Assembly: GCF_001999465.1 (NCBI RefSeq)
Contig: NZ_MQMF01000002.1
Coordinates: forward strand, 248,001-312,000
Length of the DNA stretch: 64,000 nucleotides
Direction: 5' to 3'
Source: Fictibacillus arsenicus
GTDB lineage: Bacteria; Bacillota; Bacilli; Bacillales; Fictibacillaceae
Both the position numbers and the translations under genes were made by a program. Shown here piece after piece: positions 7,575-16,924 of this stretch (positions are counted from its first letter, which is position 1; every line of letters starts with the position of its first letter). Under the pieces are notes generated by a model. That model saw only the letters and a list, made by a program, of their open reading frames with translations. It did not search any database and was not told where the DNA came from.

Positions 7575-7721
7575 TTAACCTTTGCTTGTCTCAATATTTT
7601 TCACTTCAAAACCACATGCATGACATCGGTAAATTACATTCTGGTTCGATTGAGCAATAAGTATTTCATCATTAAGATTATGCTGTGCCTCACAATTCGG
7701 GCAATAAACAATTGGAATCAT
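7575..7721 (-). CDS. 48-residue zinc-ribbon protein
   Basis: Short gene with a good ribosome-binding site (AAAGGTGA) before its ATG. It encodes CPNC near residue 7 and CHAC near residue 34, spaced like a one-knuckle zinc ribbon, with no other domain. It lies alone between the fabI promoter and yjbQ. I do not recognise a named family; roles proposed for such peptides range from nucleic-acid binding to metal handling, and none can be assigned here. The RBS and the four cysteines argue that it is real. Confidence 0.65.
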   Translation of the reverse strand: MIPIVYCPNCEAQHNLNDEILIAQSNQNVIYRCHACGFEVKNIETSKG

Positions 7722-7778
7722 ATTTGATTTCACCTTTCTATTGTTTTATTACTAGCATGCTCCATTTTTGCAAAAATA

Positions 7779-7806
7779 AAAAGCACTGGCATTTGCCAGC
7801 ACTTTT
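7779..7806 (-). terminator. Terminator of yjbQ
   Basis: CTGGC/GCCAG stem extended by AAAG/CTTT around a small internal loop, with TTTTTATTTTT following on the minus strand. Confidence 0.6.
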
Positions 7807-7807
7807 A

Positions 7808-9652
7808 TTATGAAAGAATCTCTCTCATCTGATGAACTTGTTGTTTGCTTCCTGTAACAACCATCTTATCTCCCAGCATGATTTCTGTGTCACCGTGAGG
7901 GTTGATGGAATCTTTTCCTCTATAGATTCTTACGATAATACTGTCCCCTAGGAATGGGAAGTTTCTTAACGCCGTTCTGTGGTACGAGCTGTTTCTAACG
8001 ATGATTTCATTCAAGCTGTTATCTTGAGTCGTGAGAATATCAACTACAGCAGGATTTTCAATCAATGCTTTTAATAGAACTTGAGAAGAGAAATAAACAG
8101 AGTAAACTTCTATTCCTTCGTCCTTAAGACCATCACGTTTTGAAGGATCTTCTATTCGAGCAATAATTCTTTTAACTCCTTCTTCTTTTGCTAGGAGTGC
8201 AAGTTTTTCATTCGTTTCATCGTTTCCCGTTGCACAAATGATAACGTCTGTGTTAAATACATCTGCTTTCTTTAGTGTGTTTTCTTCATAATTTTCAAGT
8301 TCTTTTATATTGAAGCTTTCTAATTGCTTTTGATCTTTTTCTTCTTGTTTTGTGTGATAGATTCTTTGCACAAATCTTGTTGTGTCGAGCTCAGATGTTA
8401 AAGGCAAGGTAAATTGATTAGCTCCGACAATAACAAGCTGTTCTTTTGCTGTTTCTCCCTCTTCTTTTTTCGGGAAAAACTTTTTAAAGAAAATTGGTGT
8501 GATGATTGCACTGATCACTGCTGTTAAGATAAGTGCAGAAGATGTTCTCGCATCTATAATTTCAATACGTTCACCAATTTTTGCAGCGGCGATAACGAGT
8601 GACAGCGTGGAAGTCAATAAAAATCCGGCTGCAGTTACCGTTTTCCAATCATACCATTTTCTCAAGTACAGAATCGGAAGAAATTTTGAAATTAATAAAG
8701 CAACGAGCAGCAATGGTATTAATGCCAGTGCTTTAGAATCTGAAAAAATAGATCGGATATCAAGCTCAACACCTACCATTACAAAAAAGATAGGAATTAA
8801 GAATCCATAACCAAATGAATCAAGCTTGTGCACAAGATGCTTATTTGGTGATAGAAGAGAAACAAGTACACCGGCTAGAAAGGCACCTAGGATATTTTCT
8901 GCGCCTACTGTTTCAGATAAACCGACTAACACGATGATCAGAGTAAATACAGCTCTTGTATCAAGCTGTATGGTTCCTTTAGACATGGTTTCAAGAAATG
9001 ATTGATGCCTCATCTGTTTTCCAACAAAGTATAAGATTATTCCAGCTGCAAATAGAATGAGCAGCAGCCACATTCTGCCCGGGTCTCCTGATTGCATTGA
9101 TACAAACAGAGCGAGCAAAATCATTGTAACGAGATCAGCAATTACAGCGACTAATAAGATGATCTGTCCGATTGTCGTTTTAGACAGCTTTTCTTCTTTA
9201 AGTGTTGGTACCACAACACCCAATGAAATGGTCGATATGACAAGTGTCATAAAGAACGCACTTTCTGCAAATCCTCCCCAGACAAACAATAGGGATAATC
9301 CGTATGAAAGGATGAGAATAAAAAGGAAAATTACCGATGAAACGAAAATACGGTTTGGTTCTTTTCTTTCTTCTTTATTCTTCTTTTTGTTATTGCCGCC
9401 AGCAAAAATGCTAAAGTCAATCTCAAGACCGCTTAAAAACATCAAAAAGATAAAGCCAAGGACTGATAGAATCTCCAGCCATGCATCAGGATGGACGATA
9501 TTAAAGCCGCTTTTACCAAGGATAATTCCCGCAATGATTTCCGCTACCACAACAGGAATAACGCGCAATTTGAACTTACTAAGTAATATCGGAATAAAAA
9601 ATGCAGTAAGAATAACTAATACTAATGAAGTAAAAGAAGCATGTTCTTCCAT
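7808..9652 (-). CDS. yjbQ: YjbQ-like monovalent cation:proton antiporter with RCK domains
   Basis: CPA2-type membrane transporter of 614 residues, the family's usual size. Roughly residues 1-390 hold about a dozen hydrophobic segments of the Na+/H+ exchanger fold. Residues 400-515 form a TrkA-N Rossmann domain (QLVIVGANQF start), and 530-614 a TrkA-C domain. Relatives (YjbQ, KefB) expel K+ or Na+ against protons under nucleotide or c-di-AMP control; which ion applies here is not visible. A good GGAGG precedes the ATG. Its position next to prpE matches B. subtilis, apart from the intervening rodA-like gene. Confidence 0.88.
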   Translation of the reverse strand: MEEHASFTSLVLVILTAFFIPILLSKFKLRVIPVVVAEIIAGIILGKSGFNIVHPDAWLEILSVLGFIFLMFLSGLEIDFSIFAGGNNKKKNKEERKEPNRIFVSSVIFLFILILSYGLSLLFVWGGFAESAFFMTLVISTISLGVVVPTLKEEKLSKTTIGQIILLVAVIADLVTMILLALFVSMQSGDPGRMWLLLILFAAGIILYFVGKQMRHQSFLETMSKGTIQLDTRAVFTLIIVLVGLSETVGAENILGAFLAGVLVSLLSPNKHLVHKLDSFGYGFLIPIFFVMVGVELDIRSIFSDSKALALIPLLLVALLISKFLPILYLRKWYDWKTVTAAGFLLTSTLSLVIAAAKIGERIEIIDARTSSALILTAVISAIITPIFFKKFFPKKEEGETAKEQLVIVGANQFTLPLTSELDTTRFVQRIYHTKQEEKDQKQLESFNIKELENYEENTLKKADVFNTDVIICATGNDETNEKLALLAKEEGVKRIIARIEDPSKRDGLKDEGIEVYSVYFSSQVLLKALIENPAVVDILTTQDNSLNEIIVRNSSYHRTALRNFPFLGDSIIVRIYRGKDSINPHGDTEIMLGDKMVVTGSKQQVHQMREILS

Positions 9653-9804
9653 AGGACCTCCGTAATTTCCATAATTATTATTGGTTTACTATATTAAACC
9701 TCAAAAAGAAAAGTCAAACGATTGTGCTCAAAATGATTTGCAAAGCTTGTGTTTTTAGGTAAGATAATACATGTTATTGTTTTACTTTAAGGAGTCGATT
9801 CCAC

Positions 9805-10962
9805 ATGCAGAATAACCATAAATCTCCATGGCAGCAGCTTGATTACAATCTTTTGTTCATTTTGTTCCTCATGGTCATTACAAGCTGTATTGCCATCTAC
9901 AGTGCTCAAATGATGGATCAATACGGAAGCAACTTTGTTATTAAACAGCTAGTTTGGTACTTCATTGGCGGTATCGCTGTTGTAGGAGTAATGGTATTAG
10001 ATTTCGATCAGTTCAGAAAGCTTTCCTGGTATTTATACGGACTGGGAATACTACTGCTTCTCGGCATACTTGCTGCCCCAGAGAGCATTGTTCCTAACAT
10101 TAACGGTGCACAGAGCTGGTACAGATTTGGTCCTTTTGCCTTGCAGCCGTCAGAACTTGTAAAAGTTTCACTTGTTATTGCTATTGCAAATACAATAGCT
10201 ACACATAATGAAAAGTATATTATCCGTACGATGCATGAAGACCTTTTATTGCTTGGGAAAATAGCCCTAATTGCCGGCTTCCCTACTCTTTTGGTTCTCA
10301 TGCAGCCCGACCTTGGCACAAGTCTCGTCTTTATGGCGATCACAGGCAGCCTTTTACTTGTATCTGGTGTGAGATGGAGAATTATTCTATTCCTTATTCT
10401 TTCCTTTATTCTGTTCATATCAATCCTAGTATGGATATATTTCACTTTTCCACAGTTTTTCGTGGATCATATCCTTGATCAATATCAACTGAATCGCTTC
10501 TATGCTTGGCTGGAACCTTACGAACATAAAGATGCTGGATATCATACTCGTAACGCGCTACTTGCTATTGGCAGCGGCATGCTTTTCGGTAAAGGGTTCA
10601 CGGAAGGTTCCGTTTATCTCCCTGAAGCCCAGACTGACTTTATTTTCTCGATTATTGGTGAGGAATTTGGATTTTTAGGAACGAGTATCGTCATTTCATT
10701 ATTCTTCTTGATGGTATACAGAATGATTAACACGGCACTTGAGAGCAACGAAGCTTTCGGCAGTTATTTATGTGCTGGAGTGATCGGAATGCTTACGTTC
10801 CAAGTGTTCCAAAATATTGGTATGAACATACAAGTAATGCCGATCACCGGTATTCCGCTTCCGTTCATCAGTTATGGAGGCAGCTCGATACTTGCATACA
10901 TGATCGCTTTTGGACTCGTTTTAAATGTAAGGTCGAGAACAACCAAATATATGTTTGAATAA
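9805..10962 (+). CDS. RodA-like SEDS peptidoglycan polymerase
   Basis: A 385-residue polytopic protein of the FtsW/RodA/SpoVE family, with about ten membrane segments. Family motifs are MQPDLGTSLVF near residue 165 (with the conserved aspartate), LPEAQTDFIFSIIGEEFGF near 270 and PFISYGGSS near 350. These polymerases extend glycan strands together with a class B penicillin-binding protein. The sequence looks nearer to RodA than FtsW, but paralogue identity is uncertain. AAGGAG precedes the ATG. The gene is not at this place in B. subtilis, so it is probably an extra paralogue inserted between yjbQ and prpE. Confidence 0.8.
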   Translation: MQNNHKSPWQQLDYNLLFILFLMVITSCIAIYSAQMMDQYGSNFVIKQLVWYFIGGIAVVGVMVLDFDQFRKLSWYLYGLGILLLLGILAAPESIVPNINGAQSWYRFGPFALQPSELVKVSLVIAIANTIATHNEKYIIRTMHEDLLLLGKIALIAGFPTLLVLMQPDLGTSLVFMAITGSLLLVSGVRWRIILFLILSFILFISILVWIYFTFPQFFVDHILDQYQLNRFYAWLEPYEHKDAGYHTRNALLAIGSGMLFGKGFTEGSVYLPEAQTDFIFSIIGEEFGFLGTSIVISLFFLMVYRMINTALESNEAFGSYLCAGVIGMLTFQVFQNIGMNIQVMPITGIPLPFISYGGSSILAYMIAFGLVLNVRSRTTKYMFE

Positions 10963-10986
10963 CACCTGATTTTTCAGGTGTTTTTC
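10961..10986 (+). terminator. Terminator of the rodA-like gene
   Basis: ACACCTGA/TCAGGTGT stem with a four-base loop and TTTTT tail, directly after the stop codon. Confidence 0.85.
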
Positions 10987-11028
10987 TTATGTCATTGAAG
11001 TATCCTAAGAGTGAATGAGGTGAAAAAT

Positions 11029-11769
11029 ATGAAGTATGATATCATCGGCGACATCCATGGCTGTTTTACTGAATACAGGAACCTTACAGAAGTATTGGGC
11101 TATGATTGGAATGAGGGATTGCCTAGACACAAAGAAAGCAGAAAACTCGTTTTCCTGGGAGATCTCACAGACAGAGGTCCTGAATCTATAAAAGTGATGG
11201 AACATGTCTTTGAACTTGTTAAACAAAATTTAGCATTTTACACTCCAGGCAATCATTGCAATAAACTATACCGATATTTACTAGGAAGAAATGTGCAGGT
11301 GAAGCATGGCTTAGAAACTACTGTTGCAGAACTAGAAGCACTTGATGATAAGTTGCGTAAAACAGTGAGTGAACGTTTTTGCACACTGTACGAAAATGCT
11401 CCTCTTTATTTAGAACTAGATAAAGGTGATTTGGTAGTTGCCCACGCTGGCATTCGCGCCGATTATGTAGGACAGACGAGCAAAAAAGTAAAAACATTTG
11501 TTTTGTATGGAGATATTACGGGTGAAACCAATCCAGATGGAACACCAGTGAGGAGAGATTGGGCGAAGGAACACCATGGTGATCTAACAATTGTTTATGG
11601 CCATACCCCTGTAGAAAACGTTCGCCATATTAAAAACACATGGAATATCGATACCGGATGCGTATTTGGCGGAAAGCTTAGCGCGCTACGGTACCCCGAG
11701 ATGGAAGTGTTTAGTGTACCTTCCACGATGCCGTTTGTTCCTGAGAAATTCCGTTCATTTGATGATTAA
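11029..11769 (+). CDS. prpE: Bis(5'-nucleosyl)-tetraphosphatase, PrpE family
   Basis: A metallophosphatase of 246 residues. Its calcineurin-like motifs are all present: GDIHGC at residue 7, GDLTDRGP near 45, GNHCNK near 77, HAG near 142 and YGHTP near 193. PrpE of B. subtilis splits diadenosine tetraphosphate and was first seen as a phosphatase affecting spore germination. The start at 11029 follows GAGGTGA at proper spacing; a start six codons earlier would bury that site. Conserved order yjbQ-prpE-yjbO-ppnK holds except for a sulfotransferase gene that separates prpE from yjbO. Confidence 0.9.
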   Translation: MKYDIIGDIHGCFTEYRNLTEVLGYDWNEGLPRHKESRKLVFLGDLTDRGPESIKVMEHVFELVKQNLAFYTPGNHCNKLYRYLLGRNVQVKHGLETTVAELEALDDKLRKTVSERFCTLYENAPLYLELDKGDLVVAHAGIRADYVGQTSKKVKTFVLYGDITGETNPDGTPVRRDWAKEHHGDLTIVYGHTPVENVRHIKNTWNIDTGCVFGGKLSALRYPEMEVFSVPSTMPFVPEKFRSFDD

Positions 11770-11772
11770 AAC

Positions 11773-11812
11773 AAAAGGAGTGTCAGTTTTTCATGAAACT
11801 ACACTCCTTTTA
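11773..11812. terminator. Bidirectional terminator prpE / sulfotransferase
   Basis: AAAAGGAGTGT pairs with ACACTCCTTTT; both strands end in T-rich runs. It separates the convergent genes. Confidence 0.75.
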
Positions 11813-11813
11813 T

Positions 11814-12596
11814 TTATAATAACTGATCTGGATCAAAGCCTAACATGATAAAATCTTGTTCATAAATTTCGAACACTAGCTTTTTTGTTTCACCATCATA
11901 GAAATTTTGATAAGGCGGCAGTGTACTGTTTCGAATGTATGAATGTAAATTCACATCAGCAAAAGATTCTTTTGCAGTTGTATTCATCTTTTGAGCAATA
12001 TGATGATGTGATTGAGTGAGAACATCTAATGGTGACTGCAACAGCTTATATTTACTTTCAATGTTTCTCAACTTAGAATTGAGATCTTCGAGTTTGATAT
12101 AGTTTTGAACAAAAAGCTCTTCGCCTTTTACATACTGCTGAGCAACATGAGAGTTAACGATCTCCCGTTCCACACCAATCTCCTCGAGCCTGTATAAAAA
12201 TTGCCTAAAGGAAAAACCTTCTTTAACATCTGGAGCAATCTGTCTCATGATTTCAGGCATTGCTAATGCTGCAATATATGAACTCACTGCCCTTTTATAT
12301 GGGTTTCTAATTACCTTAAAAGTATCCTTTTTTAGATTCATAAGTTCATTTCGTAAATTGAGTTTATGATTGGGTTGCAATTCATAGACGTTCTCTCTAT
12401 AAGTATGAATCCATTCAGAATATTTATTGGCTTGATCTAAGATTCCGATTTGAAAGTAAAACCATTTCACCAAAGTTGTACATCCACACTTTGGGTTCCA
12501 GAAGAAGATGATCGGAAACTCCTTATGAAACAATGGAATTGGTTCTGCAATCAGACCTGGAATTGCCTCTTCTTTTTTCTTTTGTAAATCAGACAT
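11814..12596 (-). CDS. Sulfotransferase family protein (carbohydrate-sulfotransferase-like)
   Basis: A 260-residue protein with the two PAPS-binding signatures of sulfotransferases: NPKCGCTTL near residue 34 (5'-phosphosulfate loop) and RNPYKRAVSSY near residue 97 (3'-phosphate site). The best likeness is the Sulfotransfer-2 group that sulfates carbohydrates in animals and some bacteria. The start at 12596 is preferred because GGGGGTGA lies six bases before it. No membrane anchor or signal is seen. It breaks the conserved prpE-yjbO order and is flanked by a terminator on one side and a 25-bp gap on the other, suggesting horizontal gain. The acceptor is unknown; a surface or spore glycan is speculation. 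Confidence 0.75.
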   Translation of the reverse strand: MSDLQKKKEEAIPGLIAEPIPLFHKEFPIIFFWNPKCGCTTLVKWFYFQIGILDQANKYSEWIHTYRENVYELQPNHKLNLRNELMNLKKDTFKVIRNPYKRAVSSYIAALAMPEIMRQIAPDVKEGFSFRQFLYRLEEIGVEREIVNSHVAQQYVKGEELFVQNYIKLEDLNSKLRNIESKYKLLQSPLDVLTQSHHHIAQKMNTTAKESFADVNLHSYIRNSTLPPYQNFYDGETKKLVFEIYEQDFIMLGFDPDQLL

Positions 12597-12670
12597 GGTT
12601 TTCACCCCCATTCATTACTAGTAAATGAATCAGGGGCTTGCTTTGCTTGTATCTTTGAGCAAAAATTAAT

Positions 12671-13570
12671 TTATATTATAGCTAACTTTCTCATATCATC
12701 TGGCAAATCCACTTTAATCATGACCTCTTCATTACAGAATGGATGAATGAATCTAACAGTCTCGCTATGGAGAGCTTGGCGTTTAATTATGTCTCGACTG
12801 CCACCATACAGGTCGTCTCCAATTAATGGATGACCAATGGAGGCCATATGCACTCTGATCTGATGTGTTCTTCCAGTTTCAAGCCTAAGTCTGACGGCTG
12901 AAATATGATGATCCGAAAGATAATTTATTTTTTCAAAGTGAGTGATGGACGGCTGTCCATCTTCTCTTACGATACGTTCAATAATACTGTCTGGATTTCT
13001 TCCGATCGGACTGGTTATCGTCCCAAGATCTTGCTCCAATTCTCCGTGAACGAGTGCAATGTATTCACGTTGGATTGTTTTCTCTCTTTGCTGCTTGGAC
13101 ATCAATGAATGAGCAAACCGGTGTTTAGCAACAAGGACGATGCCTGATGTATCTTTGTCCAGTCTGTTAACAGCATGAAAAGTTCCTGGAATATCATGTT
13201 GCTGATAATAAAACAAAACGCCTGCTGCAAGCGATCCTCTCGGCTGATATAGTGATGGAATAGTAGGCATTCCAGGCGGTTTATTTACTGCCAGAAAATG
13301 CTCATCTTCATAAACGATATCGAGTGTAATATTTTCAGCTTCCATAGATTCACTTTGTTTCTCGGGTGGAAAGTGAACTTTTACAACATCCCCTTTTGAT
13401 AGAGGAGTTCTTACCGTTACTTCTTTTTCATTCACAAAAAGAGCGCCGCCGTGAAACTTAATATCGGTCAGCGCTGCTTTAGATATTTGTTTAGTCTTCA
13501 AAAACTCTCTTAATAAGACAGATTCCTCAGCTTCAGTTACAACCCATGAAATTTCAAAGAAGTTTTTCAT
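12671..13570 (-). CDS. yjbO: RluD-family pseudouridine synthase (YjbO)
   Basis: A 299-residue RNA pseudouridine synthase. An S4-like N-terminal part is followed by the catalytic block NRLDKDTSGI near residue 140, whose aspartate attacks uridine, and by a GRTHQIRVHMASIGHPLIGD stretch typical of the RluA/RluD family. The target RNA is not known from sequence. The start at 13570 lies one base beyond the ppnK stop, so translation is probably coupled; no strong ribosome-binding site is seen. An alternative start at 13633 inside ppnK would add 21 residues unlike the family. Confidence 0.88.
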   Translation of the reverse strand: MKNFFEISWVVTEAEESVLLREFLKTKQISKAALTDIKFHGGALFVNEKEVTVRTPLSKGDVVKVHFPPEKQSESMEAENITLDIVYEDEHFLAVNKPPGMPTIPSLYQPRGSLAAGVLFYYQQHDIPGTFHAVNRLDKDTSGIVLVAKHRFAHSLMSKQQREKTIQREYIALVHGELEQDLGTITSPIGRNPDSIIERIVREDGQPSITHFEKINYLSDHHISAVRLRLETGRTHQIRVHMASIGHPLIGDDLYGGSRDIIKRQALHSETVRFIHPFCNEEVMIKVDLPDDMRKLAII

Positions 13571-13571
13571 G

Positions 13572-14366
13572 TTATTCACTGACAAACGATTCTTTGACCC
13601 TCTTCCAAAATGGAAACGGGCGGAATCGAGCAAATCTTATTTTTTCTTCAGCAACCCGATATTGAATCGACTTTACTTTTTTCTGCACTAAAAATAAATG
13701 GTCAATCGTAATATGAAAATCAACATCGTTTACCGGCTTCAAAATACATGTATGGTGTTGAGGCAGTACTAGCGGCGAACCTATCGTACGAAACACGCGG
13801 TTGTTGATCGATGCCATCTCTGACAGCTGGATTGACGCAAGAGAAGGATGGATAATTGCACCCCCAAGAGCTTTATTGTAAGCCGTACTCCCAGAAGGTG
13901 TAGAAATACATAAGCCGTCACCACGGAAGGTTTCAAACTTTTCACCCTTGATCTCAACGTCCATAACGAGTGAACCTTCAACACTTTTGACTGTACATTC
14001 GTTGACCGCCAAATATCTTTTTTCATCAATTCCATCAATGTACCGAACGGTCACTTCCAATAGAGGATATTCCACAATTTGAAAAGGTGTTTTTGCAATA
14101 TGTATGACGAGCTTCTCTACCTCTTCAGGCAGCCAATCTGCAAAAAATCCAAGGTGTCCAGTATGAACACCAACAAACGCTGTTTTATCAATGCGGTGTA
14201 CATAATGATGGAAAGCATGAAGCAATGTTCCATCACCGCCGACTGTAATAACGATTTCAGGTTCCTTTTCTTCATAAACTAATTCGAATTCTTCTAAATA
14301 CGAACGGATTTTTTCGGTTAAGATATTCGATTTGTTATCGCCTTTTGAAATGATGGCAAACTTCAT
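13572..14366 (-). CDS. ppnK: NAD kinase
   Basis: ATP- (or polyphosphate-) dependent NAD kinase that makes NADP, 264 residues. It carries the hallmark GGDGTLLHA near residue 43, the NE motif (NECTV near 122) and the [15 protein letters not shown] glycine-rich stretch near 155. It is essential in B. subtilis, where it lies in the same yjbM-ppnK-yjbO order. An AAGGATGAG site precedes the ATG, and yjbO follows directly. Confidence 0.95.
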   Translation of the reverse strand: MKFAIISKGDNKSNILTEKIRSYLEEFELVYEEKEPEIVITVGGDGTLLHAFHHYVHRIDKTAFVGVHTGHLGFFADWLPEEVEKLVIHIAKTPFQIVEYPLLEVTVRYIDGIDEKRYLAVNECTVKSVEGSLVMDVEIKGEKFETFRGDGLCISTPSGSTAYNKALGGAIIHPSLASIQLSEMASINNRVFRTIGSPLVLPQHHTCILKPVNDVDFHITIDHLFLVQKKVKSIQYRVAEEKIRFARFRPFPFWKRVKESFVSE

Positions 14367-14379
14367 TCTCTCTCATCCT

Positions 14380-15027
14380 TTATGATCCTAGATTGGTTTC
14401 ACTGGATTTATCGTTGCGTTCCAAGAACACTAACTGCGCTTCTTGGATCTCACCTTTGATCTGAGACATCTCCTCATCGAGACGATTGGCCGCTTCTGCT
14501 GCTCTTTGCAGGCGTTGACGGATATCTTCCGGAATCTGTCCTTGATACTTATAATTCATTGAGTGTTCGATCGTCGCCCAGAAATTCATCGCAAGTGTTC
14601 TTACTTGAACTTCCACTAATATCTTTTTCTCCCCGTCTAATACTTGGACAGGATACTCAATAACGAGATGGTAAGATCTGTAGCCGCTTGGCTTTTTGTG
14701 TGTAATATAATCTCTCTCTTCTACAATCTTGAAATCGTTACGCTGTCTGAGCAGATTGATAACAGTCGTAATATCATCAGTAAATTGACACATGATTCTT
14801 AAACCAGCTAAATCCTGTATCTCCTGCTCCAAACTTTTATCTGGAATATTTTTTTGATACGCTTTGTTAACAATCGATTTAACGGGCTTCACTCTTCCTG
14901 TTACAAATTCAATAGGACAATGCTGGTTTGATCTTTCAAATTGTTCGCGGATCCCGCGAAACTTAATTTTCAGTTCATCAACAGCTTGCTTATACGGAAT
15001 TAATAGAGCTTCCCAATCCATACTCAT
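14380..15027 (-). CDS. yjbM: Small alarmone synthetase (GTP pyrophosphokinase, RelQ type)
   Basis: A 215-residue RelA/SpoT-like synthetase without hydrolase or regulatory domains, so a (p)ppGpp maker of the SAS1/RelQ class. Conserved stretches are GRVKPVKSI near 45, DLAGLRIMC near 70, HKKPSGYRSYHLVI near 108 and EVQVRTLAMNFWATIEHS near 135. Family members form tetramers and respond to cell-envelope stress. The start overlaps the yjbL stop as ATGA, and ppnK follows after 13 bp, so yjbL, yjbM, ppnK and yjbO form one operon. Confidence 0.93.
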   Translation of the reverse strand: MSMDWEALLIPYKQAVDELKIKFRGIREQFERSNQHCPIEFVTGRVKPVKSIVNKAYQKNIPDKSLEQEIQDLAGLRIMCQFTDDITTVINLLRQRNDFKIVEERDYITHKKPSGYRSYHLVIEYPVQVLDGEKKILVEVQVRTLAMNFWATIEHSMNYKYQGQIPEDIRQRLQRAAEAANRLDEEMSQIKGEIQEAQLVFLERNDKSSETNLGS

Positions 15028-15425
15028 TGAGCTTTTTCCTCTGTACCAAATATCTTAATCACTTCTTCTTCCATTTGCTGACCATAGTTTGCGTTACCTT
15101 GAATATTATCAGTCAAATAATCCATTTCGCTAGAGAAAGCAGTTAGTTCAAGCTCTTCTCCTTTTCCGTTGCGAACCACGACAACAGCTTTTTCCAACAA
15201 TGCTTTTTTTACATTTACCCAATGGCTGCTCCCTATTGAGATATGGATAAAACCTTCTTTGTTCTCGAGTACATAAATAAATGCTAATCCATCAGAGTCT
15301 ACAAGCATTCTTTCACTGTCTTTCCAATCGGAAAGCTGCTGGCTCACTTCATCTGATACATTTAAATTTAGTTTGTTTTGCTCCCATGCAGTTGACTGCA
15401 CATTCATTCGTAGTGGCATCATCAT
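15024..15425 (-). CDS. yjbL: YjbL-like protein of unknown function
   Basis: A 133-residue acidic, soluble protein without a recognisable catalytic motif. It is identified as YjbL by its place immediately before yjbM and divergent from yjbK. The start at 15425 (three ATG codons in a row) has AGGAGG six bases upstream; the longer frame from 15446 would place that site inside the gene. It overlaps yjbM by four bases and heads the operon. Function is unknown. Confidence 0.7.
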   Translation of the reverse strand: MMMPLRMNVQSTAWEQNKLNLNVSDEVSQQLSDWKDSERMLVDSDGLAFIYVLENKEGFIHISIGSSHWVNVKKALLEKAVVVVRNGKGEELELTAFSSEMDYLTDNIQGNANYGQQMEEEVIKIFGTEEKAQ

Positions 15426-15547
15426 AAAAACCTCCTGTTTCTTCACTAATAGTGTAACACAAAATAGAAATTATTAAGAAATTGAGAAGCGGGTTTTGCT
15501 ATGAGATAATGTGTTTAACTTAATTTTGCACCAGGAGGAATCGAACA

Positions 15548-16129
15548 GTGTCACAAGAAATAGAGATTGAGTTTAAAAACTTATTAACATATGAAGAATT
15601 TCTGCAGCTCATAAGTGAATTGGAGGTCCAAAAACCAGATTTTAATAATCAGACGAACTATTATTTTGATACAGAAGATTTTCAATTAAAGAATCATAAG
15701 AGCGCGTTAAGAATTCGTTTTAAAAAGAATACATACACACTTACTTTAAAACAGCAGTTTAAAGAACACATACTTGAAACCCATCAGACTATAGATAATG
15801 GTATTTTCCCCAAAGTTCTTAGAGGAATGCCGCTGCCGGAAGGAGAAGTGACAGAAGTTCTCCGCAAGCTGAAAATTGATACTGCTGAAATAAAATTTTT
15901 AGGAGAATTAACAACGAACAGGGTCGAAATTCCTTACCAAGTGGGTTTACTCGTTCTAGATGAAAATCATTATTTAGGTAAAATCGACTATGAATTAGAA
16001 TACGAATCTGCCGATTATAAGAAAGGACAGCAAATATTTCTCGAGCTGTTAAAATCAAAAAACATCCCAGTACGTGAAACAAAAAGCAAGATTCATCGGT
16101 TCTTTACAGAAAAGTCTTCATTAAAATAA
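15548..16129 (+). CDS. yjbK: CYTH-domain protein (triphosphate tunnel fold)
   Basis: A 193-residue member of the CYTH superfamily, which binds or splits tripolyphosphate or nucleoside triphosphates in a beta-barrel tunnel. The signature EIEFKNLL (EXEXK type) is at residue 4, RIRFKKNTYTLTLKQ near residue 58, and a conserved ESKIHRFF-like end is visible as ETKSKIHRFF. The GTG start has AGGAGG upstream. It is divergent from yjbL, as in B. subtilis. The physiological substrate is not known. Confidence 0.85.
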   Translation: MSQEIEIEFKNLLTYEEFLQLISELEVQKPDFNNQTNYYFDTEDFQLKNHKSALRIRFKKNTYTLTLKQQFKEHILETHQTIDNGIFPKVLRGMPLPEGEVTEVLRKLKIDTAEIKFLGELTTNRVEIPYQVGLLVLDENHYLGKIDYELEYESADYKKGQQIFLELLKSKNIPVRETKSKIHRFFTEKSSLK

Positions 16130-16192
16130 CCATTTTGGAATCATATATTATCTATGTGGTCCTTATTAGTATTCCTATTAGGAGGAAACCTC

Positions 16193-16861
16193 TTGAATAT
16201 CCAGTCTTTTAAAGCACTTATGGAAATCCAAGCTCTGCAGCAGCTCAATATAAATTCTGTTTCATCCGATAACAATGGGTCAGGTTCCAGCCCCTTTGCC
16301 GCACTGCTGAATGAAGCTTATTCGAAAGATGGCGTAAGCTCTGCCACTGCACTAAACATGGATCAATTTGCACTAATGAGCAGTCCAGTACCTGTGGTAT
16401 TCCCTCTTGCTTCTGATCTATCAAATAGAAGTACAGTGGATCCTGTTTTACAAGCATCGGGTAAAATGAACATACCTTCAAAAAGTCTTGATGATTTGAT
16501 TGAACGCACTGCCGAGAAATATGGTGTGAACGCAAATTTAATCCGGTCTGTCATTAAACATGAGTCGAATTTTAAAAGTACAGCCCAAAGCCATGCAGGT
16601 GCACAAGGACTTATGCAATTAATGCCTTCCACTGCTAAAAGTCTTGGCGTCACCAATTCCTTTGATCCTGTTCAAAACGTTGAAGCTGGGACTAAGTATT
16701 TAAAGATGATGCTTGAAAAATATAATGGCAGCGAACAGCTCGCACTTGCAGCTTATAACGCAGGACCAGGAAACGTGGATAAATATAATGGCATCCCACC
16801 TTTTAAAGAAACCATTGCTTATGTAAAAAAGGTTATGAATACATATAAGACGTTCGCTTAA
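16193..16861 (+). CDS. cwlQ: Soluble lytic transglycosylase CwlQ-like (YjbJ)
   Basis: A 222-residue protein. Residues 1-105 are low complexity and serine/alanine rich; the C-terminal SLT domain (about 110-222) carries the catalytic glutamate in KHESNF, then [13 protein letters not shown] and AYNAGPGNV, all typical of Slt-type transglycosylases. It should cleave the glycan strand of peptidoglycan. The B. subtilis homologue has both muramidase and transglycosylase activity. No clear signal peptide is present, as in YjbJ. The TTG start at 16193 has AGGAGG seven bases upstream; the longer frame has no site. Confidence 0.88.
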   Translation: MNIQSFKALMEIQALQQLNINSVSSDNNGSGSSPFAALLNEAYSKDGVSSATALNMDQFALMSSPVPVVFPLASDLSNRSTVDPVLQASGKMNIPSKSLDDLIERTAEKYGVNANLIRSVIKHESNFKSTAQSHAGAQGLMQLMPSTAKSLGVTNSFDPVQNVEAGTKYLKMMLEKYNGSEQLALAAYNAGPGNVDKYNGIPPFKETIAYVKKVMNTYKTFA

Positions 16862-16888
16862 CCCTCCATTATGGAGGGTTTTCTTTTT
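16861..16888 (+). terminator. Terminator of cwlQ
   Basis: ACCCTCCAT/ATGGAGGGT hairpin starting at the stop codon, followed by TTTTCTTTTT. Confidence 0.85.
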
Positions 16889-16924
16889 CTTTAAGACTAC
16901 CTTTAAGAATGCTAGTTTTTTTAC

